Notes: generated from the sequence alone by a model not told the origin. DNA of 64,000 bases from Trichomonas tenax (GCA_023091735.1 JALKBU010000130.1:1-64000), one strand, 5' to 3'. Positions 16,133 to 27,898 are shown, counted from the first letter of the stretch. A program made the numbers and translations.

Positions 16133-19100
16133 CTAAGTGAATTGCACAACGTCATCAAAGTTGGCGGCGTGGTCTTGTTGGATGTCTGCGCCAAATGTGA
16201 TTGCTGTTCTTATCTTCTTTGCCATCATCTCGACTGTCGAATAGCGTGGTATGATCATTGTTGAATTGCATGTCATAGCTGTCGGGAGAGGCTTTTGAGC
16301 GTCTGGTGCTTCTGATATCTTGAACTGGATCTGAAGAGGAGTCATCCATTTCGAGCCAGGTGGAGGAAGACCCATTCTTCCTGTACCGAACTTGATAAAC
16401 AGCATCCTTTCTTCTGGTGTGAATCCTTCCAATGCATCCCAGAGCATTGTTGAGCCGGGATCGTTGGCTGGGAAGCTGCAGTTCTTCTTCATGTCCTCGA
16501 TCGGACACTCGTTATCACCACAAATGATGAGTTCAAGTTCCCATGGTGCGAGAATTGATGCTGCTGGCGCTGGGAAGAAGAAGTTGAATCCTCTCCTGAG
16601 TTGTACCAAAGTGTCATTAAATTCTTTCATTCTGAACTTCTTTGTCTTCTGCAGGAACTCAAGTCTTCTGTCGCTCGTAACAGGAATAAGAGAACCGCCG
16701 GGGATCAGCTCGACGATTTGCCCAAGAGAGTTCTCGGCAGTGAAGTTCAGCATGAATGTACTCTGGAAGTCTGCAGCAGACAGATTCGCGGAATTCTCGA
16801 TCGATGCGATGAACTGCTTGAAGTTGCTGTCGATCTCATAGATATCATCGAGCGTTACAGGACGCTGAGTAAGCGAGTTCCAAACGAATCGAGCGAACTT
16901 GAACGGTTCTGGGAGTCTCGAAGTGTAGCAAATAGTCATAAGGACACCTGCGAAGAAGAAGAAATCACGAGATTGCGGTGTCAAAGGTGCTGGATTAGGA
17001 ATGAGATAATCTTGTGCTGTCGCCATCTTATGACGCTTGTTTGGAGTCTGAATGAACAACTGCATTGATGGATCCATGATTTCCATGCACGCTTCTGTGA
17101 ACAAATCTCTGCCTGGACCACCAAGATCTGTTGCACCTTCGCCAACTAAGTCAACCCTCCATGGAACAGAAACTCTCTTGAGCGCTGGAATCTTCTCAAG
17201 CGGCGTCTGATGGATGAACTGAGAAAGAATGGACTCTCCGTTTGGATTTGTTGGCCTTGCTCTGTGAAGTGCAGCTTTGAACCTGTTGAATCTGTAGAAA
17301 GGAAGAGGTGGAGCATCTTCGATTCCTTTGAGAACGACTGACTCCAGCGTTCGCATCTTGAACTGAGTTGCGACGGCAGCTCTGCAGCTGTTGAATATGT
17401 TGTTCAATAATGAACCTTCGCTGCCAAATTCGACGACTTTGACTATGTCGGAGATGCATTGATCCAAAGAGTAGAATAAAAAGACTCTGCATCTGAGTAA
17501 TTGTGCAGAAATTGTTGCAATCGATGGATTAGATGCAAGAACGAGAGCTGGAATCTTAAGTGGAACGCGTGTGAAAAGAGAAGGATCGCTCTTAAGGATC
17601 TTTCTAAGAGTTTCATCATACCTCGAGTGCCACTTCTTGGACATGAATTTAGCATCGTTCAGGAACATTTGGTAATTGTCAACGAAGACTTTCCTCTTCG
17701 CTTCGTGAGTGAGAGGAGTGCACGTGATGTGAAGGATATAGAAGAAATCATCAGTGCCATCATATTCTTCGTGTCCGGACTTAGAAACAACTCTCGTTGT
17801 AAGTGAAGCAGTTGACAAAACGCTTTCGCCGGGTGTAATGAAAATAACATCACCAACTGTTGGTTCAACAGCCACAACACAGTCTGGCGGTAAATGGCTT
17901 TCTTCGGCGAGTCTTATTTCAGCGGCCTTCATTGATGGGAACTCTGAGAATTTGCTCTTCTCTGTAATCTTGAGAGAATACTTCAGCTCGAAGCTTTCTG
18001 CCCAACATTGAGCGATGATGAATGCTGGGAACTTGATTGGAATCTGAAGGCTGAATCCCAATGCGCAGAGAATTGCAAACGCGTGAGTCATCTGTTCGAA
18101 AACGATCGTTTCTTTGGTAGTTGTGGCAGCTTGAATATATGCATCGTAAAGATTTGCAATCTTCTCTTTATCGTTGACATCTGAGATTGCTGCTGCCATT
18201 GTATCCAAAACGAGAAGCTTCGTGAACACACGCATAACGAGACTTTGCTGCGCGTGATAGCTGAGAGGCGCCCATTCTGTGATTGTATATTCGTAGCGAG
18301 AAGAGAATCCATCGAAAGCCTGACGAATTTGTGGCGTGAGATCTGCGCTGACCCAATTTAGGGATGTCAAGATCGGAGCGAGAACAGCACCAGAGAAAAC
18401 ATCGCAGAAGAAGTTTCCAACACTGCATGCAGCGGTGACAGCAGTGAACACTCTTTGTTTGATGAATGCAACAAGTGAAGGACTGATATCCGAATAAGAG
18501 AAAACATGGCTCAAGATGTAAATGAGGCAATGAATTGCACCTAATGGTGTTCCATTGTATCTATCTGGAATTCTCTTTGGAACACAGAAGAAAGCTGTCT
18601 TCATGCCATATAAATCTTTGCTTTCTCTCCCATCGTATGAGATTTTTGTGTCAGTTGTAAACAGCTGTGTATCGCTGTGGCTGTCGACAAATGTGCAATT
18701 GCCAATTTTGATTCCTGTGTCTCCAATCGATTGCATTGGATGAACAACAGGAATGAATCCAACACAGTTCTTCGGGACTTTGATTGTTGCATGGATACTC
18801 GTTAATGGCATTGGATGCCAACTTTCTAAAACTAACCATGGCTTGATTATTTCGAAAATGTCTGATGCAACATTCAACTTGCTTGAATTCAAGTCCTTGA
18901 GGCAGCTTTCGAGTAATATTGCAATAAAGTTGGATTCTCTGACTTCCTTTGACATCAGGAATGCTCTGATCAAGCGATTGAACTTCTTCAAGTCACCAGG
19001 ACATGTGTAAACAGGATCATCAGCAGTAACATTGCGAACAGGTTCTTCTTCAAGAACATTGAACTGTAGAGTTTCGTTGCTATCCCATTCATTGTGAACA

Positions 19101-22100
19101 TTGATGTTTGGTATGAATTTGGCAACTTCAAGAAGGAATAACTTGAAAATGTTGACAATTGGTTCGGATTCGAGGGTCTGAATGTTTCCTGACAATCTAA
19201 CATGATTGAAGATGATCATCGCTGTGTATCTCGACATATATAGACTGAGATTACGCATGAACTTGAACTGCAAAGACTTAATCTCTTTAAGAGCCGTGAA
19301 TCTTTGCTTTGGATTTCCTTTCGGTGAAAGAAGTCTCTGATGAGAATGCTGTTGACTGATATCGAGAAGTTTGCAATTGATTGGATCAACGAAACGTGAA
19401 TCAACTTTGATGACGTTCGATTCTCCGATTCCTGGATCCATAATTTGGACTGTTAAGATATCAATTTCTGTTGCAACTCTGTCGTGTGCGATTTCTGTGA
19501 TAGTACCAAACTTATTGATCCTTATATCAACTTCAGGAGGTGTGAAAGCGAATGATCGACTTAATGACTGTTGCTGGTTGAGAGAACGTCTCGCAATCAT
19601 TACTGGCTGACCGAGCATGAAGTGAGCAACATTCTGCGGTGGATCTCTTATCGTGAATTCCGTATAAAGCTCTGTTGCGATTTCGTGAGTGTTTGTTGGT
19701 GTATGGAATGCTCCTGGTTTATCTGCAGAGTATTGAGCAGGAACTCCCCACAGAGCTTCACCTTGCTCAACGAATTTATCGAGGGCATCTTCGTCGCATG
19801 ATGGAGGTGGTGAAATTGATGTTGTTGGGATTGGAACATCAACTCTCCTGAGACAATCGCTCTTGATATCGAACAATGGAGATGAAATAACATCTGCAAC
19901 GAATGGCAATTCACCGAAGTTGTAGGTAATCGACATCGGGCACTTGTTTGTAATAATGACTGGAACGAAATCGCATAAAGCGAGAACTGGAATTGCGCTC
20001 TTCATAGGAGAACCATTGTGAAAGAATAAAACACTATCGCGAGTGTAACCGCATCCAATAACATCACCAGCTTTGATTTTGATATTCTCAGTTGGAGTGT
20101 GTTCACCAAGGAACTTAGCTCGTGGAACACCTGCCTTGAAATCGAATGTGTAAGAAGAGTGCTCAAGGATTGTTGAGCAGCTCTCTAAAATTCCGATCTG
20201 GAAGTTTTGGTTGGAAATTGTCTTGATTGTGATCTCGAAGTAGAATAAGACACTTGATGGCATTGGTGTGTCACCAACAAAAATACATTCATCTTTGAGT
20301 GATGATTTGATTAAATTTTCTGTTACAGAGCCAAATCTCAATGGAACGAAACTCAATGAACTTGGATGATCGAAAACAAGAGAATATGGCAATAAGTTTG
20401 CTGTTGGTTCTTCAACACCCGCTTTGCTGAGTGCATAAGATCTCGAAGAAGCTCTGCAAATCTTATGCATCAGTCTTCCGATGCTCTCTGTCTTCGAAGC
20501 GTTTGTGGATGATGACGCCATCTTATAGAGTGAGTCCACAGGGAACTGTGACATGAACAAAATGATGTTGCGAGGTGATTGAAGAATAACAGGAAGGAAG
20601 CAATAGAAGTTTGCAATGCAGAAATCGATAACAATATTCTGAGTCTTATTCTTCTTGAGGTATTCCTGAGCGTAGTTGTGGAAGTTTGAAATTGCTTTCA
20701 TCTCGTTTTCTGTGAGATCGAAATCGAGTGGATTGACAGGAATCCTTGAGCTTGGAATGACGTAATCAGCATCTGTTTCATTAACAAGTTCATCTGTTTC
20801 GCTGACAGGAATAACTCGCATCTTTGATGTGATGGCATCATAAGTATTGATTTTAACAATCTGCTGCTCAGCACCTTTTCCAGATGTGTAAACTCCATAA
20901 CCGTGTGGTGAATACATTGTGACTTCGAAGCCCAAAATCGCAAAAATAGAAGTCAGCATCTTAACGCGGGAAATTTCTGTGTTGGTGAAATCCACAACAT
21001 CAGCGAAAGACTCAAATTCATCGTGAAGTTTCTTAATGACTCTATCGCGGACTGTTGAGTGTTTTCTAGAACACAATCTGATGAATGCAATCATCTCCTG
21101 AGTGATAACGTGGTGGCTCTGGAATGAACTTGATTCATTAATTAATTGACATGATAAGCCGCACATTGTGCTTCCAATGCATTCAAGAACAAACTCGATG
21201 AATCTATCGAAATCCATTTCTTGATCTTGGACGGTAACTTTCAAATCAGAAACATCGCTAATACTTGTGATGATTTGCTCGAGCCATACGAAGCAGGCAA
21301 CAATTACTCTTGGTGTTGCATTCTTCATGATCCTTGTAACTGCTGAAGGTTCTGCAAATGGAATCGCCCTCATTTGTGTTAACAAGCTGAGAATATATAA
21401 AGCTTTGTGCTGGCAACTTTCGCTCTTTGGATCTGTGGCAAACTCCATGAGAGTCTTCACAATCTCCTCTGTTGGATTCTTGATTGACCAGACAGCGATT
21501 AATCGCCAAGAGTTTCTATAGGCAATAATGCCTTCGATATGCTTCTTCACGACATTTCTCGTGAACTTTGCAAGCTCTACTGTCATTTTCTCTATGTTCG
21601 CTGCAGATATTAAGTTCTGTGTTGGAACAGCGAGAATTTGTAAAAGAATAAGAGATAAATAAGATGCACTTGAGTCAACAATCCTGTCAACAATCTGCTG
21701 GAACAATGTTGTAAACGAATCAGAAAGTCCATCGATTTCTTCTTTAGAAACGCCTTTGACGTCTGATATATTGGCAACAATAGACAAAGATTGATGCAAT
21801 GGAAGGATTACAGATATCTTGGAAGTTCCGAATAAGTTTTGATCGCAAATAATATCGCGAAGGAAGTCGATTGTTTCTCTACGAATCGCAAGTCTCATTC
21901 TTCTTCTTTCAATGATCGAATTGATTTTCTCTATATCAACATCGCTGGTAATAAATGCTCTAAGGTCCTCAAGATTCTTTTCATTGAAGTCTTCAGCGTT
22001 TTTAACAACAGATTCGCAGGATAACAAGATTTGGCATTTGATGACAATTTGTTTGAGAAATTGTGGATAATTTTCGCGCATCGTCTTTGGTTCTCTTTCT

Positions 22101-24733
22101 AAATCAGCAGATTTCTGTGCACTCTGGAACATATCTAATTTGATTGTCTTGAGTGTTCTCCAAACTGATTTCATAGGAGCTGAAGCAGATTCTGATTTTT
22201 GACCACTTTGAAGAATGTTTTCCATTTGCAATGCTTCTGATATCAATTTGTTCTGATAAAGAAGTGCTGCAACAATATTTCTTTCCACATTAATATTTTC
22301 TGGGGTTAGCTTCGATCTGATGAGAGTTTTAATAACTGAATTCATGTGATCAATGAACCTTGGATTTTGTTGATCTGTTAAAATCTTATCGAGGAATTCT
22401 TTTTCAGATTCGCTGATATGTGAAACATTTGATTTTTGGAGGAATCTGCTTTCAATAATGCTCCTGTATTCAGTTTCTTGTGATTCTAATTCGAGCGATT
22501 GAAGTTTGATAAGAAGCAAACGTCCTGTTGTATAGAAGATAAAGTTAAGGAAGAAAACAGATGCATCGAATTGAGGTGGATGTTCTAACTTTGGAATTAA
22601 AGCTGAAGCTTCGCATTTAACACCCCAATAGTTGACAGATGGATCCGATTGGAATGTGATTCTCACTTGAGAATAAGGAACATCCAAACTTTCAGGCCAT
22701 TGTGATGAAGCGCCACTTAATGTGTGCAAAACATTTCCATCTTTTAACGAATCATAAATCTTCAAGACATCACTGCCTAATTCGGTGTGACACTTTGGAT
22801 CAAACTTGAAATTAATTGATGAAGCTCCCTTGAAGTCGATTAACCACTCCCTGAAGTCTTCGTCAGGATAATTGTGCGGCGTTTCAATGATTTGCGATAT
22901 CTTTTTGACCGAAAATTCTTGAGGAACAATTTTCTGGAAATCTGCATCAGCTTTGACGCTTGATTGATTCATCTTGCATCGTATAACAAGGGGATCAACA
23001 ACATCATGAACATGCGAAAGAAAACCGGCTGCAATTAGTGGGAAAGTATCAATTGTAACGATCCGGAAAATGATGTGTTTTAATAAGAATGTTCCGTCTG
23101 TTAAATTACCTTCTTTGATTAAATCCGCTGCATATTTCATTGTTGCTGATACAAGAGGTGCAATGTATTCGCCATTTTGCTTTGCATTTCCATTCTCGAT
23201 GTATTGCAATTCGCTTGTTAACAAGTTAAGTGCACTGATATATGTATTTAATATCGCGAGTGGTGTTGCGTATTTAGGAAGCAGTTCTATGAATCTTGGA
23301 CAGAACATATAAACAAGAGGGGATCTGTCTAAGAATACGAAAATGTTTTTCATGAACTGATCGCATAAAACATTATCATCTAAAATTTTTAGAACATAAG
23401 TTGTAAATTTAACGAAATTCGGGAAATATAAATATCTGAATGAAAAAGCGATAATACTAATTGAAGCTTCGATGATTCCTGATGATTTGTGTGCAAATTC
23501 AGAGAATGTGCATTTTTCAATTATTGCAATAATCTTATTAAATAAACTAATATCGGATTCCTCAACCATACGCTCAGGGCGTGAAAAGTTGAGGCAGTAT
23601 TTGAATATGTTAAGCGAAATAATCTTCAATCCTAAAGTAATTAATTCTGTTCTTAATTCGGCGCTATAATTTTGCTGAGCATATGCTTCTTCGACTAAAT
23701 TAAGCGAAAGAGCAATAACTTCATCATTTGAATCTGCAACAAATGAGAAAAACTCACCAGAATGTGTAATTGATCCGTTTAATAGTCCTTCTATGTGAGT
23801 ATTTAAGTCTTTCATTAGATTTGCGGATAGATTTTCTATAATGCATTTAAATGTCGGTTGTGTGAATTGTCTAACTTCAATTGGTTCAAAATGGAATCCT
23901 TCTCCAGATGAAAAATCTTCATTCTTGCAAATTCCGAATAGCTCAGTTCTAACATCTGGGATATCGATAGCGAATTGTCCGCTTGGAGACAATGTAAGTA
24001 AATAAGTTAAGGCAGATATGCAACCGCTAATATTTGACTGCGCAATTCCTAATTTGAATAAGAAAGTAACAATTCTGCATTGAATTTCGATGGTTTGGAA
24101 ACAAGGATATGCTCCTATCTTTAATGCAAAACGTAATAAAGATTGAATAACGGGAGATGATATTCCATTTAAGTTATTTTCTTTATCAGGCTTCAGCATA
24201 TCGAGTGTCTGATCGAGGAAATTAATTACATCTTGTGGAGTAAGAACATCTAAATTATCAAAAATAACTTCAAAGCTTGTAGATAAAACTGACTCAAGAA
24301 AACGCGTTGATGTCGATCTTGTTTTATTTAACGATGTAAAGTTTTTTGCTAATTCGGTAAAATTCGTATTTATTTGTGTTTCTTCGTCATCAATTGCTTT
24401 TGAGATTAAATTTGTCATGTGATCAAAGTATTTATTATATGTTTTTGCTCTTTCTATATGAGAATCTGAATCAGCGATTAATGGTTCAAAAAATGATTTT
24501 CCGACATTTTTTTGTGAAAGATCTTCGCCCATATTTCGTTGTCCAGAGAGAATCTTTTCGATCACAGTGGACAAAAGTACCGGATCAGGTAAAGGAAGAC
24601 CAAGTTTTGCCAATGGATCAACTTTTTTGAAGTCCATGCGAATGTTTTCGATGTTATGGACCGAGAAAAAGTTTTCGGGCCTCATGTAGTCAATATCTTG
24701 TGTGTTGTCTGGTGTTGATTCCGTGATACCCAT
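16133..24733 (-). CDS. Giant SPRY-HECT E3 ubiquitin ligase, 2,866 aa
   Basis: The C-terminal 370 residues form a HECT domain. The N-lobe has the pattern VGEGATDLGGPGRDLFTEA, and the C-lobe active site is PTAMTCNSTMIIPRYST with Cys2822, which accepts ubiquitin from an E2. A SPRY domain lies at about residues 1480-1610 (FYFEITIKTIS, then FHNGSPM and YNFGE) and probably binds substrate. The first 1,400 residues are helical, possibly armadillo-like, with a jelly-roll-like stretch near 650-720. The N-terminus MGITESTPD could be N-myristoylated. The overall plan recalls large HERC1/HECTD-type ligases, but no RCC1 repeats are seen. It is the longest gene in the window, intact over 8.6 kb. The substrate is unknown. 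Confidence 0.9.
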   Translation of the reverse strand: MGITESTPDNTQDIDYMRPENFFSVHNIENIRMDFKKVDPLAKLGLPLPDPVLLSTVIEKILSGQRNMGEDLSQKNVGKSFFEPLIADSDSHIERAKTYNKYFDHMTNLISKAIDDEETQINTNFTELAKNFTSLNKTRSTSTRFLESVLSTSFEVIFDNLDVLTPQDVINFLDQTLDMLKPDKENNLNGISSPVIQSLLRFALKIGAYPCFQTIEIQCRIVTFLFKLGIAQSNISGCISALTYLLTLSPSGQFAIDIPDVRTELFGICKNEDFSSGEGFHFEPIEVRQFTQPTFKCIIENLSANLMKDLNTHIEGLLNGSITHSGEFFSFVADSNDEVIALSLNLVEEAYAQQNYSAELRTELITLGLKIISLNIFKYCLNFSRPERMVEESDISLFNKIIAIIEKCTFSEFAHKSSGIIEASISIIAFSFRYLYFPNFVKFTTYVLKILDDNVLCDQFMKNIFVFLDRSPLVYMFCPRFIELLPKYATPLAILNTYISALNLLTSELQYIENGNAKQNGEYIAPLVSATMKYAADLIKEGNLTDGTFLLKHIIFRIVTIDTFPLIAAGFLSHVHDVVDPLVIRCKMNQSSVKADADFQKIVPQEFSVKKISQIIETPHNYPDEDFREWLIDFKGASSINFKFDPKCHTELGSDVLKIYDSLKDGNVLHTLSGASSQWPESLDVPYSQVRITFQSDPSVNYWGVKCEASALIPKLEHPPQFDASVFFLNFIFYTTGRLLLIKLQSLELESQETEYRSIIESRFLQKSNVSHISESEKEFLDKILTDQQNPRFIDHMNSVIKTLIRSKLTPENINVERNIVAALLYQNKLISEALQMENILQSGQKSESASAPMKSVWRTLKTIKLDMFQSAQKSADLEREPKTMRENYPQFLKQIVIKCQILLSCESVVKNAEDFNEKNLEDLRAFITSDVDIEKINSIIERRRMRLAIRRETIDFLRDIICDQNLFGTSKISVILPLHQSLSIVANISDVKGVSKEEIDGLSDSFTTLFQQIVDRIVDSSASYLSLILLQILAVPTQNLISAANIEKMTVELAKFTRNVVKKHIEGIIAYRNSWRLIAVWSIKNPTEEIVKTLMEFATDPKSESCQHKALYILSLLTQMRAIPFAEPSAVTRIMKNATPRVIVACFVWLEQIITSISDVSDLKVTVQDQEMDFDRFIEFVLECIGSTMCGLSCQLINESSSFQSHHVITQEMIAFIRLCSRKHSTVRDRVIKKLHDEFESFADVVDFTNTEISRVKMLTSIFAILGFEVTMYSPHGYGVYTSGKGAEQQIVKINTYDAITSKMRVIPVSETDELVNETDADYVIPSSRIPVNPLDFDLTENEMKAISNFHNYAQEYLKKNKTQNIVIDFCIANFYCFLPVILQSPRNIILFMSQFPVDSLYKMASSSTNASKTESIGRLMHKICRASSRSYALSKAGVEEPTANLLPYSLVFDHPSSLSFVPLRFGSVTENLIKSSLKDECIFVGDTPMPSSVLFYFEITIKTISNQNFQIGILESCSTILEHSSYTFDFKAGVPRAKFLGEHTPTENIKIKAGDVIGCGYTRDSVLFFHNGSPMKSAIPVLALCDFVPVIITNKCPMSITYNFGELPFVADVISSPLFDIKSDCLRRVDVPIPTTSISPPPSCDEDALDKFVEQGEALWGVPAQYSADKPGAFHTPTNTHEIATELYTEFTIRDPPQNVAHFMLGQPVMIARRSLNQQQSLSRSFAFTPPEVDIRINKFGTITEIAHDRVATEIDILTVQIMDPGIGESNVIKVDSRFVDPINCKLLDISQQHSHQRLLSPKGNPKQRFTALKEIKSLQFKFMRNLSLYMSRYTAMIIFNHVRLSGNIQTLESEPIVNIFKLFLLEVAKFIPNINVHNEWDSNETLQFNVLEEEPVRNVTADDPVYTCPGDLKKFNRLIRAFLMSKEVRESNFIAILLESCLKDLNSSKLNVASDIFEIIKPWLVLESWHPMPLTSIHATIKVPKNCVGFIPVVHPMQSIGDTGIKIGNCTFVDSHSDTQLFTTDTKISYDGRESKDLYGMKTAFFCVPKRIPDRYNGTPLGAIHCLIYILSHVFSYSDISPSLVAFIKQRVFTAVTAACSVGNFFCDVFSGAVLAPILTSLNWVSADLTPQIRQAFDGFSSRYEYTITEWAPLSYHAQQSLVMRVFTKLLVLDTMAAAISDVNDKEKIANLYDAYIQAATTTKETIVFEQMTHAFAILCALGFSLQIPIKFPAFIIAQCWAESFELKYSLKITEKSKFSEFPSMKAAEIRLAEESHLPPDCVVAVEPTVGDVIFITPGESVLSTASLTTRVVSKSGHEEYDGTDDFFYILHITCTPLTHEAKRKVFVDNYQMFLNDAKFMSKKWHSRYDETLRKILKSDPSLFTRVPLKIPALVLASNPSIATISAQLLRCRVFLFYSLDQCISDIVKVVEFGSEGSLLNNIFNSCRAAVATQFKMRTLESVVLKGIEDAPPLPFYRFNRFKAALHRARPTNPNGESILSQFIHQTPLEKIPALKRVSVPWRVDLVGEGATDLGGPGRDLFTEACMEIMDPSMQLFIQTPNKRHKMATAQDYLIPNPAPLTPQSRDFFFFAGVLMTICYTSRLPEPFKFARFVWNSLTQRPVTLDDIYEIDSNFKQFIASIENSANLSAADFQSTFMLNFTAENSLGQIVELIPGGSLIPVTSDRRLEFLQKTKKFRMKEFNDTLVQLRRGFNFFFPAPAASILAPWELELIICGDNECPIEDMKKNCSFPANDPGSTMLWDALEGFTPEERMLFIKFGTGRMGLPPPGSKWMTPLQIQFKISEAPDAQKPLPTAMTCNSTMIIPRYSTVEMMAKKIRTAITFGADIQQDHAANFDDVVQFT

Positions 24734-24868
24734 TTAAAAAAACAAGAAAGATAAAAAATTAATTTTTTTGTTCTCAAAACTCGATCGGCAAAACAATATA
24801 TTTGCAATCAATGAGTTATAACATGAACATCGAAAATTCGATTTAAAAAGTGATACTAACAATAATAT

Positions 24869-27322
24869 TTATTTGAGATTTTGGAGGAAATCTTTGTCTT
24901 CAAGAGAATCCCTCATATTCCCTAATAGTTCAAGAGCAGATTTTGCGTCTAAATGATCTGAAACTAAATGATGAAATGGTAAATCAATGAAATCTGATAT
25001 TTCATCAATATCTAATGATTCATAATTGTCTTCACAGTTTTTCAAGTGGTTCATTCTTTTAACTATAGAAACGCATAAGTTTGCTATTTCAATGTTATTT
25101 GATCTAACTGCAATAACACTGAGAGCACGAGCATATAAATAACCAATTGATGGTTCTGAATCCACATAACGTTGATTTGATGAAACAAAATAATCTGAAA
25201 CTTCTCCTGGTGGATTAAAACCATCAACAAAAGCAAATCCTGAAGCAAGCAGAGACATGCAAGCGAAGAACAAAGAGTTATTTTCGGTGTTTATATATTG
25301 ATTACATATCTCTAGGAGCGAAATACTATCGCTTTTTGTTATTTGCGTTAATCCGCATAATACGAAAATTGCTTCGGCTTTTGATTCAAAAACAGATTCA
25401 TTAATAATGACTGACATAGCAATCTCATATATGCGATGGATTACATCTGGATTTGAGATTCCAGGAATCATAATCATCTCTGATAAGAGTCTCATTATTG
25501 GTGTTGAAAACTCGAACAAATCTTCAAAACTTGTGACAATTGATAATATTTTGATATGAATGTCATTGAATGATTTCGATTCTTGGACAATTGTAGTAAG
25601 CAAATTGATCATCTGCATATCACATGGTGTTCTTTCAGATCCATTTAAAATCGATCCAACAAAGTCTGATAAATCGCTAGTAATAGAAATATATTCTTCA
25701 GACTCTGCATTCATACTTTCTAATACTTGTGAAATTGCATCAAGCAAAACACTTCCTGTTTCATTATCAGCATTTGCCATGAAAGCATTGACATATGCTC
25801 CACAAATTTCCGATGCCATTGAAGAGAACTGCTGTGGGAACCAACGATTTAATGTGCACAATATTTCGCCTGGTAACGGACTTGATGTTGAAGCTGATAA
25901 GTTTAGAAGAGAACTCAAAATTGATTCAATATTAAATGCTGTGATTAATGATGTTTGGAATAAGTGTGCAGCTAACAATCTCGTACATACTGAATATTTT
26001 TCGTCAAGATATTCACAAGCGACTTGGAATCGTCGTTCTTTTTCTATTGTTAGTTCTATGAGACCACAAAGAGAATCGCAAACTATAAATTCATTTTCTG
26101 CTTCTAGCAGCTGCATATATGCGGCAAATAATTCTTCGTTACCTCTATCATATAGAGAAAGAGTACTTAAAACGAATGCTCTTGTTTCTATATCATTAAA
26201 TAACTCTGAAGCAGCTGTTTCTTTAATGGTTTCAAGAAATGGAAATGTTTCAACTTTTTGCGATATTGAGTTGATGAAATATAAAAATGTTTGTCGAGGA
26301 GTAACATTGTTATGATATTTATCCTTTGAGGATTCTGATGTAGCAAAAGAAAGATATTGTTCTGGAATGTTTTCGAACGTTTGAATGTCTTCTTCTGTTA
26401 AAACAATTGATGGGAAAATAATAGAAAGTAAAATATTTTGATTGAGTATTTGTTCTAAAAACAGATTATTTTTGATGAATCTGGAAAGTATTTTAATAGA
26501 TAGAGCACGATTATATTGATTTGCTGATGTTATTGTAGTAAATAATGCATTAAGAAGTTGTTCTGCAAAGCTATTAATAAAGTTTTTTGAAAAGTCATGA
26601 AATTCTGAATAAGGATTTATAAATTGATCAATGTACACATCAATTAAAGATAGTATAGATGTAACTGCATCTGTGTGTGGCTCTTGGTTTGTTAAATATG
26701 TTATTAACACCCCAATAATATTCATAAAAGAATTATTTTGAAAAATAGATCGAGATTTGTAAATACTGATAAATATTGATGAGGTTATTTTGATTACGTC
26801 TGTGTTTTGAGCTGAATCTATCATCATGATTGATTCGATATTTTGTGAAATAATTGTAATGATTTGCTCCATTTCTTCAGTATAAAACTCTTTTAAAATT
26901 CCATGTGTTGCGAAAAATATGTTCAAAACTTCTAAAGAGAATAAAATTACTGATTTTAAATTTAGATTTTCGATTGAAAATAGAACAAACTGTTCAATTG
27001 TTACTGATTTATCTGTAAAAATGTATTCTAAACATTTTTCAATATGTGGAAGTGTGAATTCTGGTAAATTAAAGTACAATTTGAAAAACATTTTAGCAAT
27101 TTGTTGCTTTTCTTCGAGTTCGGCTATCGAATATTTTCTTTTCATTGCTTCTGCTAAAACAATGCAAATAGCATTTGTGAGATTGTCGTCTAAATGTTGA
27201 GATAAAAATTCTAATAAAGGAACTGTTATGTTTTGTTGCATGATAAGTTGATTGAGAGTTTCAATTGCTTCCTTTTTAACATTTTCATCGGCGGAAAGAA
27301 AGCAAATGAAAATCTCATCCAT
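24869..27322 (-). CDS. HEAT-repeat protein, probably karyopherin (importin-beta superfamily)
   Basis: The 817-aa protein is built of paired helices throughout, with no membrane span or signal. The N-terminus (FLSADENVKKEAIETLNQLI, then about 20 residues later NAICIVLAEAMKRKY) resembles an importin-beta N-terminal domain, which binds Ran-GTP: short repeated helices followed by a block where substrates' own copies often read LLKNxI. Acidic C-terminal residues (about 745-775) fit the cargo-binding end of such proteins. A nucleocytoplasmic transport role is inferred from this fold only. Other HEAT-repeat scaffolds are possible. It lies 135 bp upstream of the HECT gene on the same strand, so co-expression is possible but unproven. 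Confidence 0.5.
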   Translation of the reverse strand: MDEIFICFLSADENVKKEAIETLNQLIMQQNITVPLLEFLSQHLDDNLTNAICIVLAEAMKRKYSIAELEEKQQIAKMFFKLYFNLPEFTLPHIEKCLEYIFTDKSVTIEQFVLFSIENLNLKSVILFSLEVLNIFFATHGILKEFYTEEMEQIITIISQNIESIMMIDSAQNTDVIKITSSIFISIYKSRSIFQNNSFMNIIGVLITYLTNQEPHTDAVTSILSLIDVYIDQFINPYSEFHDFSKNFINSFAEQLLNALFTTITSANQYNRALSIKILSRFIKNNLFLEQILNQNILLSIIFPSIVLTEEDIQTFENIPEQYLSFATSESSKDKYHNNVTPRQTFLYFINSISQKVETFPFLETIKETAASELFNDIETRAFVLSTLSLYDRGNEELFAAYMQLLEAENEFIVCDSLCGLIELTIEKERRFQVACEYLDEKYSVCTRLLAAHLFQTSLITAFNIESILSSLLNLSASTSSPLPGEILCTLNRWFPQQFSSMASEICGAYVNAFMANADNETGSVLLDAISQVLESMNAESEEYISITSDLSDFVGSILNGSERTPCDMQMINLLTTIVQESKSFNDIHIKILSIVTSFEDLFEFSTPIMRLLSEMIMIPGISNPDVIHRIYEIAMSVIINESVFESKAEAIFVLCGLTQITKSDSISLLEICNQYINTENNSLFFACMSLLASGFAFVDGFNPPGEVSDYFVSSNQRYVDSEPSIGYLYARALSVIAVRSNNIEIANLCVSIVKRMNHLKNCEDNYESLDIDEISDFIDLPFHHLVSDHLDAKSALELLGNMRDSLEDKDFLQNLK

Positions 27323-27898
27323 TAATCAATTTACAGCAATGATATAAAATGAAAGTAAAAAATTGTTATATAATCCGAAGTATGATTATGTGTTTATATT
27401 CTTTGATTAAATATCAAATTCTTAAATTCAATGTTATAAAATTCGAAAAAAAAGATAGATAAGGAGAAGGGTGACCTATTCATTTTTATCATTCTGATAT
27501 CTTAAATTCATGATTGGGGAAAAAAAGTCGTTAGCATTAAAAAAAGTCGTCGATTTTTTATCATGAAATATTGATAAGTTAATTACTGTTCAACAGAACC
27601 CGTTTGCATTATCATACTAAACCATATCAGTTTCTAATATCAGAAATCAATTTGAAGAACCATACAGAATATGAAAAAAAGTTGTCATATTTTATCATGT
27701 TTTTTACATCATGTGATTCACTACTGCACTGCTTATTGTCTGAAACTTGATGGCAATATATAACTGATTATCTTAGCACAGACCACAACAAAAAACTTTT
27801 AAAAAGTGAGTTCCATTTGAAGAAAAGAAAATAAAACAAACAATAAGAAGAATGACATGTAAACATATTTTTGACATGTAAACTTCAAAAATAAAAGA
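27323..27898. other. Divergent intergenic region
   Basis: About 575 bp separate the karyopherin-like gene and MON1, which are transcribed apart. Apart from the two promoter motifs near its right end, the stretch is A+T-rich with several poly-A/T runs and no ORF or RNA that I can support. Confidence 0.6.
27853..27882 (+). promoter_or_regulatory. Two perfect promoter motifs before MON1
   Basis: TGACATGTAAA occurs at 27853 and 27872, 19 bp apart and both perfect copies, with the ATG at 27899 following 16 bp after the second. Confidence 0.75.

Noticed and set aside
25560..26315. Plus-strand 251-aa ORF
   Set aside because: It is antisense to the 817-aa karyopherin-like gene and has the irregular composition of a shadow ORF.
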